A stretch of DNA of 64,000 nucleotides from Xanthostigma xanthostigma. Its lineage: Eukaryota > Arthropoda > Insecta > Raphidioptera > Raphidiidae. Positions 54,480 through 63,291 of the stretch are shown piece after piece. The stretch spans positions 7,812,001 to 7,876,000 of the forward strand of contig OY754476.1 in assembly GCA_963575645.1 (NCBI GenBank), given 5' to 3'. How positions within the stretch are numbered: position 1 is the first letter of the stretch; each line of letters opens with the position of its first letter. The notes under the pieces are model-generated. The model saw nothing but the letters and a program-made list of their open reading frames with translations, had not been told where the DNA came from and searched no databases. A program made the position numbers and the translations under genes.

Positions 54480-54840
54480 CCTACAGGATGAAATTGAAAT
54501 GTCTGAGAAAAACTGTCCCAAAAACAGCGAGCTAAAACCGCCTTGCCATCGCGTCCAACTGGCGTTGGACTACCAGTTTCCTTATGGTGTGAGCCATTTG
54601 GCCTAATGGTGGAGTCGAGACCTATCTAAATCTCTACTGTCCTAAGCGAGTACAGTATCCGAGCAGAAAATGATGTTTACCCACCGAAGCCCAACGGCTT
54701 CTACCCTGCGACGTAGGGTTTTAACCACTGCCACCACGAACTGTCTAAGACGCCAGCCTCAACGACCTACGTTCAGGACAGAACCTGGGAGGCTCCCAGG
54801 TTCCCGTGGTACCGAATTATTTAAAGATCGCCGGTTATGT
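54480..54840. repeat. GC-rich unclassified segment
   Basis: Unlike its neighbours this segment is GC-rich: GGCGTTGGACTACCAGTTTC, CCCACCGAAGCCCAACGG, CTGCGACGTAGGG and ACCTGGGAGGCTCCCAGG (a dyad). It has the feel of a SINE or an old gene-derived repeat, but no A/B boxes or second copy were found in the window. The 90-codon frame ending at 54606 shows no known domain. Confidence 0.35.
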
Positions 54841-55228
54841 CCATAGCAAAGAGTAAATAATTTCTACATACAAATTATTATTAACTTAGTAAACAGGAAA
54901 GCATCTTTCAAACTGTGCTGATATTTGAACGGTTCAGAACCCGCCAATTTCGTAAACATAAAATAATAACGTTGTAAATATACTGTCTCGTGGCGACATC
55001 TGATGGAGTATCTACCAACTAACATTGCGATAGGTATTTAAAAAATGTTATTTGTCTCTCTTTAGAGCACTAAACACGCATAAGATTATCTTCTTTCCTG
55101 CTGCAATGTGAAGTATGTTAAGTGTATAACAGGCGCTTAACAACACCATAACAATAGATGTTTACGCGTGCCAATGTGGCGCCCGACGCCCACATTGGAA
55201 TCTAGCGGTCAAATTTGAAATATTTTAA

Positions 55229-55423
55229 TCTACTCTAATATATTATAAAGAGGTAAAGTTTGTAAGTTTGGATGTAGGAGGTAATTTCCGAAACTACTTA
55301 TCCGATTTCACATTTTTTTTGGCCAATATTTAGAATGGACCTTCAAGATAGACATAGGCTCTATATTATCGCGTTAAAATAAAAGCGCTTTTCGTGGAGA
55401 CCAAATCCGGACCGGGTCGCTAG
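55229..55423 (+). mobile_element. Heli-A, Helitron with both termini
   Basis: It starts after A with TCTACTCTAATATATTATAA and ends CCGGGTCGCTAG before T (55424). The 3' part is shortened: GTGGAGACCAAATCCGG joins directly to the terminus, without the GTCGACGAAAAAACGG block. Confidence 0.75.
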
Positions 55424-55858
55424 TATTATTACAAAAGAAAACGTTTTTCCAGTTTTTGATTAAGTTTTATATGAGATGTTTGTATATTATCATACCATAA
55501 TAAGTAAAGCCCATGATAAACATGTTAAAGCTTCAATTTTTGAATTATTGAAAACTTACTTCATCATTTTTAAGCATAAATTGGAAATGTGAATTATTTT
55601 TTTTTTATATAAAATTAGATTTAAAAAATGAAAATGTAATTTACCAAATCCTACTATTAAGTATTGAAACATACAGGATGGATTTTTAAAACCCGAACAC
55701 CATTTTACACCTTCGATAATAGTGTCAGTATTTTTAAGTGTTGACAAAATTATTGATGATCGTTTAAGGTAGGCTATGAAGATACGTATCTCACTCCGCC
55801 GTTGCGGCGGCTCAGCGTCAACGCACGTTTAAGAGATTAAAAGAGAAATATAATTATT
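55424..55858. other. No gene seen
   Basis: AT-rich. The sequence near 55685-55715 (TTTTTAAAACCCGAACACC) resembles 4690-4715. Confidence 0.3.
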
Positions 55859-56071
55859 CCGGCTTTCAGGGGCGGACTGGGGGCCAAATAGCCCGCCGAG
55901 CCTTTGAAAAAAGGGTCCCGAACTTGCATTATTTGTTGCACGATTGTGTAGTAATAGATGATGAAGAAATTTGTCGATAGTTAATTTTGATACTGTGGGG
56001 GCCCCTTCAACTCCAGACCATTTTAAAATTCTAGAATATAATACATTTACGCCGCCGTATCGACTTTGCAA

Positions 56072-56345
56072 ATAATTTCACGAAATTATTAATAAGAATC
56101 GCAGGATTGTGGACAAAAAGTTCTTTATTCAATGTACGACGTTTCGTCTATAAATTTAGACTTTTTCAAGTACAATTTAAAACAATAATTATTGTTTTAA
56201 ATTTTCACATTAATTGTACTTGAAAAAGTCTAAATTTATAGACGAAACGTCGTACATTGAATAAAGAACTTTTTGTCCACAATCCTGCGATTCTTATTAA
56301 TAATTGTATCGATGGACACGATTTCTAATATATAATTTCACGAAA
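56072..56345 (+). mobile_element. Pal-B, nested copy, exact 14-bp target duplication
   Basis: ATAATTTCACGAAA occurs at 56072-56085 and 56332-56345. The 246-base insert is a palindrome (TCGCAGGATTGTGGACAAAA ... GACGAAACGTCG ... and inverse) with a very short centre (AACAATAATTATTGTT). It is followed by the family 3' end GTATCGATGGACACGATTTC. Compared with 2249-2720 the inner halves of both arms are absent. Confidence 0.8.
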
Positions 56346-56408
56346 GTTTCCTCTCAAGTCATCTGAGCGTACTGTGGGGCCCCATATATCTTGGGGCCCA
56401 GCAGCTCA

Positions 56409-56410
56409 AT

Positions 56411-56441
<31 letters not shown>

Positions 56442-56900
56442 TATATTGCCATATGTACAGAAACCAATACAATATTGACATTGTCATCATGAACATAGTA
56501 TATGCTTAAACAACAAATTCATTAACACTATAGAAGCATTTCTCTGTTAAAAATTGTCTTAGTTTACTTTTAAAATTGTTTAAAACTTTTATATCTTTTA
56601 AAGAATTTGGCAAACTGTTATATAGCCGTAGTTCCATACAAGGAGAATTTTTTCTAAACGACATCAAATATTGTTTAGAGACATATAGGTATATCTCTAT
56701 TTTGCCTTGTTGAGTAATTATGATTCTCCCCAACCGTTTGATATTTATTAACATTACTTTTTACATGCATTATAGCGGTATACATATATAAACACGGGAC
56801 AGTTAAAAGATTGTTTTGCTTAAAAACTTCACGGCATGTATCTAAACGACCGAGATTAAAAATTAGACGAATACTTTTCTTTTGAAAAATATACACATCC
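56409..56900 (-). pseudogene. LINE ORF2 C-terminus and 3' tail (CR1/Jockey-like)
   Basis: On the minus strand the frame YIFQKKSIRLIFNLGRLDTC, then EVFKQNNLLTVPCLYMYTAI and HNYSTRQNRDI, continues after a frame change as MELRLYNSLPNSLKDIKVLN, FKSKLRQFLTEKCFYSVNEF and a stop near 56508. This is the classic non-LTR C-terminus and is clearer than the copy at 33696-34028. The 3' UTR ends in an ATT repeat (56409-56445), a usual tail for these LINEs. It is 5'-truncated and sits inside a hAT. Confidence 0.8.
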
Positions 56901-57102
56901 TGGACACTGTAAAGGATCGAATTTTGTATGAAAATTCGCAGGCAACTTTACAAAAGTATTTTGCTTTGAAAACACTAGAAGTACTGCAGGGTCACTTGCG
57001 CACTAAAGGAAATTGTTTCTCTCGTGTTCAGAAAAATGTTTTCGGAGGCCCACCGGGCCTTTTCCCGGTTGCCCGGCGTTCCAGTCCACCCCTGCCGACT
57101 TT

Positions 57103-57832
57103 AAATTAAACATAATTTTTAGAATTGATACTGAAAACAATGATTTTAATTTCGATAATTAATATTACATGAACCATATTTTTAATAAAATAAAATATAA
57201 GAGTTCCAAATCCTGTCAAAGGTGTTTGCCTAGTCACTGATTAATCTCATCTATCATTAGTTCAAAATGTATTCGAAGTTTCAGTTCTTTTAACATAATA
57301 TACTAAATATGTACGTATTCATTCGTTTGTATACAAGAACTATTTCATTTTGCAACTGCGAAATTCTGAACACTGCAGTTACTTTTCAGTACGCCTGTAA
57401 AAAGATTATTGGAAATAAAATCGTTGTGAATGAAATGATTATATCATTAACTACATACAAAAATACATCGATAACGTGAAAACTTCATATTGAATAAATG
57501 TTTTTATCACATAGTGATTTTATTATACTTACAGTGATGCAATGATGCAAGTTACTGGACGTAACAAATACCTTGGTAAAAATAAAATAAATAAAAACAT
57601 ATTGAAAACCTAATATTAATATTTGCTAGCTCTACCGTATAATTAAAAATTGTAATATTCAGTTACATTAAATGATTCCCGTAAAAATATAATAGCTCAG
57701 TTTCTAATTAATATGCTACTAATAGCCGTCTGATTTAACAACGTTTTTCCATCTATTGTGGAGCGTCTATAATCTATAATCTCTTTTCTTTATCGAAATG
57801 TAAACCAATACATAAGTATTCAAAGTATTTTA
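57103..57832. other. No feature seen
   Basis: AT-rich; nothing recognised. Confidence 0.3.
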
Positions 57833-58078
57833 TCTATACTTACTAATAATATAAAGAGTTAAAGTTTGTAAGTTTGGGTGTAGGCGAAGGAAGTCGTCTC
57901 CAAAACTACTTATCCGATTTCAAAAATGTTATCACCATTATTTAAAATAGGCCTTCAGAATGGACATAGGCTATGTATTATCGCATTAAAATAAAAGTGC
58001 TTTTCGTAGAGACCAATTTCGCAACGTAATTCGACACAACAACGGTAGCAATTTGGGCGAAGCCGGACCGGCCGCTAG
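57833..58078 (+). mobile_element. Heli-A, Helitron with both termini
   Basis: It starts after A with TCTATACTTACTAATAATAT and ends with GGGCGAAGCCGGACCGG and CCGCTAG before T (58079). The hairpin CGGGC/GCCGG lies just inside the terminus. It is non-autonomous. A SINE target copy overlaps its last five bases. Confidence 0.8.
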
Positions 58079-58260
58079 TCAGAAATAATAATAATGCATT
58101 TAACGTCCGGTACAAGAATTACCGTTTATCGGCAAGAGGCAGCAGGAAAAAGTCCCAGTCACAACTACTGCCCCCGCAGAGATACGAACCCGGTACCTCC
58201 CGAATGCAAGTCTAGTGCTCTCATCGCTACGCCACCCCGCTCGATGCTAGTCAGAAATAA
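58074..58260 (-). mobile_element. tRNA-derived SINE, short copy, exact 15-bp target duplication
   Basis: GCTAGTCAGAAATAA occurs at 58074-58088 and 58246-58260, so the insert is 58089-58245. On the minus strand the head reads GAGCGGGGTGGCGTAGCG, then an anticodon loop with TGC, then GGTACCGGGTTCGTATC. The body (CCTGCTGCCTCTTGCC, AACGGTAATTCTTG) jumps straight to the ATT tail. About 270 internal bases present at 32755-33178 are missing. Confidence 0.85.
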
Positions 58261-58280
58261 ACGTATTTAAACTTCGAATT

Positions 58281-58365
58281 TGACAGATTTGTCTGAAAAA
58301 CTGGTCGATAATTTTATTTATTGAAGAATTCTAATCAGACGTTAATCAAAGATATGACAGATTTG
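58281..58365 (+). mobile_element. Tail-A stub with exact 11-bp target duplication
   Basis: TGACAGATTTG occurs at 58281-58291 and 58355-58365. The 63-base insert holds only the TCTGAAAAACTGGTCGATAA block and the terminus TCAGACGTTAATCAAAGAT. Confidence 0.8.
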
Positions 58366-59073
58366 AGTTCATTAAAATGTCCGATTTTTAAGTAAACTAA
58401 TATCTACAATAAAATCTATTCAGCTCGGTACTAGCGATCATATTTGTGTAATTTCTAAAGTCAGAATATAAAAAAAAAACAATACATCTAATGACATAAA
58501 ACCATATATACATAGTATTCTACTTTATTTGTTACTCTTTTTGAAAATGACTGTGAGTAATATTCACAAAATCATAAATCATTTGTTTATATGTATCACA
58601 CGCATCCATCTATTCATAAACGTCCAGCGTCCGTTAATATCACCAATCGCCACCCTAGACATACAGCGCTGTCCAAAATTCAATTTCACTTGTTTTAACT
58701 AAACGATACTAACAATGGCTTCAGTTAATGCAAACGACAAAATAACTAACTGAGCAAAAACTGATCACAAACGTATATTATGTAAAGCAATTTCTCTAAT
58801 ATTTTAATCCGATTTTAATGAAATTTCGTTATCGTTCTAGTTTAAATTTAACTGAAAATGGTAAATATAGACAGAATATCAAGAAAAGACACGAGATTCC
58901 TTCCACGGGCCTTTATTTTCATTTCTTTGTCAATGAGGGGAGAGGATCATTTAAAAATTGCGATTTTAAAGCATAGCAGAGTCAACCATTTCTTCGAATA
59001 AATATTATCATGCCTAACTTAGATTTTGAAATATAAAATGAATCAAATGTCAACTAACTTCAACACAAAAAAA
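58366..59073. other. No feature seen
   Basis: AT-rich; nothing recognised. Confidence 0.3.
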
Positions 59074-59359
59074 TTGGTTGTCTGTAAAGTTGGTTTACGG
59101 ACGATAGTTTTACGTAATAACGTATTCCGCTCGAATTACATAACCTAAATTTTAGTCGCTGTTAAACTTGGGCCGAAGCATACTGCGCTCTCGCTTGCAC
59201 GCACAGGCTGAAATGCGTACAAGCCGACGCTTGGGTCGATCGTGCCTCTCTATCGCTTATACCGCGCTCTCGTTTGCACGCTCAGGCTCAGGCGGAACGT
59301 GACACTTTTTCGTGCGTGCAGCCGGTGTTTCATCAATTTATAAGACGTTATCACGTCAA
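59074..59359 (+). mobile_element. GATAACGT-family element, 286-bp copy
   Basis: TTGGTTGTCTGTAAAGTTGG to TTATCACGTCAA. The internal GC-rich part is duplicated: CGCTCTCGCTTGCACGCAC (59189) recurs as CGCTCTCGTTTGCACGCTC (59265), with GTACAAGCCGACGCTTGGG between. Confidence 0.7.
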
Positions 59360-61750
59360 AAATCATAAAATTTATCCGCCATCATTACTTTGTCACTTGG
59401 CAATTGCTTTAATCTACAAAATAGTAAAAATTAAAAACATCGCCAAAAAAAAAAAACAACGATTCTGATACAGAATATTGCGAGCATAATCACTGGGCGG
59501 CACAAACTCTCATCACTACTCATTAGATGGCACAAACTCATCACTGATGTCGCCTATTTTAATCTTATACACTGCTTAGAGCATGCAAGATGCTAAAGAA
59601 ATTCTGGGACGTTTGTTCTTTATTTGGATATATTGTTATGAGAAGGCCTGTATTGACGGGATATAGGCTCGTGTGGGGTAAGTTTCGGCGGGGGAGGGGT
59701 ATATTGAGCTTGATGCAGGCCGCGATGTGTGGAAATTGAATTATTCACGCACTGTGACTTTACACCAGAATTGATGTATCATACAGCCACCAAGCCGTGT
59801 TTATACGCAACAAACTAGAGTAAAAGGTACGGCGCGGTACGTTACGTAACCATGCGGTACAGCGCGGTCGAGAAGTTGGATGTAGCACAACCAACTTACA
59901 AAAAAACACCTATAATACGTAATTCGAATTCTTCGATAATTCAGATTTGTATACAATTCCAACTAAAATTTGTCGCAGTGCCTACAATTTTTTGTTATAA
60001 TACAGAAAAAATCGAGGTAGATACTTTTTAAGATAGTCGAGATTGCGCTAATTTGAGGGGATGCATACTAAAAAAGGGTCGTAAAATGGTTTCAAACTCA
60101 TCGCTCTCTTTAAAAATTTTTCAGATTTATGTGTTCAAATTTTTATAATTTACTGCATTTTACATTAATTAATTAACTACATTTTTGCCATTTTAATATT
60201 TTATTTATCTTTGTTTTTGGCCGAGCGAAGATGAATAATAAATATATTTGTTCTCTTGAAAGAAAAACAAATGCACACCTGCTTAGAATTTAAATATAGT
60301 GTTCTGTGAGCCTACTATTTTGTACTTAGATTTCTTGAATTTCTTTTTTTTTTGAAAATTGTTTTGGGAAAAATCTGCCAAAAAATCCAGACGTGACGAG
60401 AATATTAATAAAACAAAACGATTTACATATAATCGAGATAATTAATTAGTGTTCATTCTGTAATTTCGATGTACAGAAATACGTACTAATTTAAATTTAA
60501 AATCATACACAAACAAAAAATATGTTAATTTGTTTTTGAAAAATAAAATTATGTGTCCGTTCAGAGTTTAAAATTACGAGTTTTTTTCTCTTCATCAATC
60601 GTAAATACACTTAAAATACAAACACAATTAAAGAAACGAATAAAAAAATTTAACAGCATGCATTTAGAAAAACATAAATACAACAGTAATTTTTTTAAAG
60701 GACAGGTACGTGTATCTTCCAATGCCGTTACCACAGTCACCATTTACAAATCTATGGTAACATCACCTGCACCGACTCGAAGCCGGTACTTTCGGAAAAC
60801 GGACAATGATACAAGGGTTCCAAGTGGCATCACAACCCTAAAAATGAATTACGGAATCATTTGTGGAAATTCCTATATACTAACTTGTGAAAAATATGTT
60901 TAAAAAATGTATAAATTTTTGTTAGAAATTATTCGATTTGCGTATTTTTTTTACCGAAAAATTTTCGTCCTTACATTTTTGACTTTAGACTCTAAAAATT
61001 AAAGGTGAATAGATGTATTGCCCATTTGAGAGAAAAAGCCCGGGAGTATAAAATATTTGGCGGGTGTTTAAAATCATTTGAAAACAATTTATAATCATTT
61101 TTTTACATTTTATTTTGTCATAATTTTATAACAATCATTTCAAGAAGAATAAAACTAAAGAATTTGCTCGATTTGATGAGAGTAATGTTTTCGTGATCTA
61201 TTTTAAACCATGTCCCAAAATAATTATCGTACATGATTTTTAAAATATTTTTTAATACGTACCATAAAAAAATACAGAAAAATCCAATTTTACAATCTTT
61301 CAAATTTAGCAAATCGAAAACACAAATTTAATTAAAAGTAATATATAAAAAATCTTTTTTGAATAAATAAAACAATAGTCTAGAGCAGTAACATTTATAA
61401 ATAAATAAATACTAATTAAATTTTTACATTGTAAATCAAATAAAATGAATACAGCGTTTGGTTTCCAAATTTGATGTCATCCGAATAAAAAAAAATATAA
61501 AAAGTACTCACCAGTGACAATTAAACATATATAAAATCTACATATAATAAATATACATATAAAATACAAAAAAGACTTTTTAAAAATATTGTTCACATAC
61601 CGATTTAATACAATTAAAAAATCTAACACGTGTTTAAAATAGAAGTACACGTTTAAGAGTCCCGTAAAGAGTAGAGGAATAACAACGTCTGGAGTACCTA
61701 CACGCGCGACGCGCAAAGCAAAACTGATAGCAAAGTTGGAGCGCATTTAC
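59360..61750. other. Mostly unassigned
   Basis: A GC-richer patch near 59640-59880 (GGTACGGCGCGGTACGTTAC and GGTACAGCGCGGTCG, GGGGGAGGGG) has no recognised content. The frame 60553-60903 (116 codons) is basic and Ser/Thr-rich but resembles no family. The rest is very AT-rich. Confidence 0.3.
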
Positions 61751-61835
61751 CGTCTCGTCTGTACGCCACACCGTGTTCCTGCGGAACAACTGTTCCAGGA
61801 TCCCGAATGTGATCGGATCTAGCACATTATCGCTT
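61751..61835 (-). other. Candidate coding exon, unrecognised
   Basis: On the minus strand the acceptor GTGTATTGTCCAG (ending at 61836) and the donor GTAAATGCG (from 61750) bound 85 bases that are GC-richer than the surroundings. The frame gives SDNVLDPITFGILEQLFRRN, then TVWRTDET, ending in phase 0. The amino-acid mix is gene-like, but no domain could be assigned. The donor lacks a consensus G at +5. It could belong to the same minus-strand gene as 9995-10081 only if that gene has an alternative start. Confidence 0.3.
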
Positions 61836-62561
61836 CTGGACAATACACACATGTTCCAGTTTCACAACAACTTATTGTTACGTTAATGTCAAATGTATTC
61901 CCGTTGAACAATTACTATATTCCTGAATTTAAGCCGATTTGTGAATTATTATTTCTAAACGATTGAACAATTTATTGTGTAATTGCTAAGGGCCGCTTTG
62001 AAAGAACTGTGAAAAAAATTCATAACATAACTCTTTAACTGCAATTTTGTCCCTTTGTTATAATCTGTCAGAAAATCTAATTTTCGGAACAATTATATTC
62101 TTTCTGAACACTTTTTTCTTCGAACATTTTTAAATTATTTCGAAAGCAAGATTTTATAGGAAACTGTGATAATTTCGTATCTGTAAATAGGTATATAAAT
62201 GTAGTTCTGAAGTCTCTTATGTATAGAATTTTAGTTTTTTTGATATTATAAATTAAAAACTTAAAAGAAAGTTTAGCCGCCTTCAAAAAAGATCACTAAA
62301 AAGCGTAAAATAATAAAGTTTTGAGGTCGGTGCCAATTTAATTATTAAAATGGCCCCAGCTTGAAAACTTTAGTACCTACTCAACGCTTTTTAGTGATAT
62401 TTTTTGAAGGATGCTCTTTTTCTTACTTTTTACTCGCTTTTCAATACGTAGTTTTCATGTTATTAACATCGTTCTTCGTTAATATTTTAATATTAAACTC
62501 GAAAAAAACTGATTTAAGTAAAATTTAAACAGAAAAAGAATCATCACAATCATTTTATAAC
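61836..62561. other. No feature seen
   Basis: AT-rich; nothing recognised. Confidence 0.3.
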
Positions 62562-62714
62562 AATAATTGTTAGACAAATCTTTGATTAACGTCTGATTAG
62601 AACTCTTCAATAAATAAAATTATCGACCAATTTTTCAGACAAATATTTTTTGTCAATATACTTGTCTGAAAAATTGATCAATAATTAAAAAAATTATTGT
62701 TCGAGATATGAGGT
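62562..62714 (-). mobile_element. Tail-A element, minus strand, diverged target duplication
   Basis: AAATCTTTGATTAACGTCTG at 62576 is the Tail-A terminus reversed. TTCAATAAATAAAATTATCG follows, and the TTTTTCAGACAAATATTTTT block is mirrored at about 62662-62680. The flanks AATAATTGTTAGA and AATTATTGTTCGA agree at 11 of 13. Confidence 0.6.
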
Positions 62715-63268
62715 AACGTATATAAAAACCACCATTTTTTTAAATCGAATGGTTCGATTTTTAAAAAAATTATATGGTACCAATCGGTAAATATTCTGAA
62801 CAAAATGGTGTCGAAAATTTTCAAATCGAATAACCTCTCGAAAAGTTATGGCTGAACAAACATTAAAAAAAATATATACCTACACGTGGCGTATTGATAA
62901 CCTTTATCTGCAATGATATTGTACAATAAAAGCAACTCTTTTACGTCAAAAAATCTCACTAAGAAAATTACTCCGTGTAGTTTTACTGAAATATAATTAA
63001 TTTTTCTCTAATTAATATGCAGGTCACGAAAACCATTTTTAATCTTTCCAAAAATGTCAAAACGCTATTAGCTTTACGTAAAGAAAACCTTTGTTGACAT
63101 AAGATGCGAAAATATAATATATTTAAAAAGATAAAACCAAGCTTAAATATATAGACCTCTATCTAGTCATATTGTTATAACAGATAAGTTTCGTAAACAC
63201 GAGGGACATGAATTTGTTGACCCGAGCTCAGAACGTCAGACAATTTAAATAAATATTAAAACACTCAC
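62715..63268. other. No feature seen
   Basis: AT-rich. On the minus strand, bases below 63269 supply a consensus donor. Confidence 0.3.
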
Positions 63269-63291
63269 CAATTGTTATGTCCACCCGATGC
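63269..63291 (-). other. 23-nt splice-flanked segment, possible microexon or short first exon
   Basis: On the minus strand TCTCGTTTTCAG (ending 63292) is followed by 23 bases and then the near-perfect donor GTGAGTG (63268 downward). About 40-50 bases upstream lies AAATATAAGTAG (near 63334-63323), a TATA-like box at a usable distance. The segment may thus be the 3' end of a short first exon and not an internal microexon. It has no ATG. It could be a 5' UTR exon for the minus-strand gene with its start codon at 10046, but a 53-kb intron would be needed. Confidence 0.3.

Larger units (their letters stand above)
55859..57102. mobile_element. hAT element hosting a Pal-B insertion and a LINE fragment
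   Basis: CAGGGGCGGACTGGGGGCC starts at 55867. The right end, read inverted from 57094, is CAGGGGTGGACTGGAACG. The flanks CCGGCTTT (55859-55866) and CCGACTTT (57095-57102) agree at 7 of 8. GGGCCCC blocks near both ends fit the hAT termini. Pal-B (56086-56331) and a LINE 3' end (56409-56896) are inserted inside. hAT coding sequence was not recognised. Confidence 0.8.

Noticed and set aside
60553-60903. 116-codon open frame on the plus strand as a gene
   Set aside because: No recognisable domain, biased composition, no splice or promoter signals, and an overlapping open frame on the other strand.
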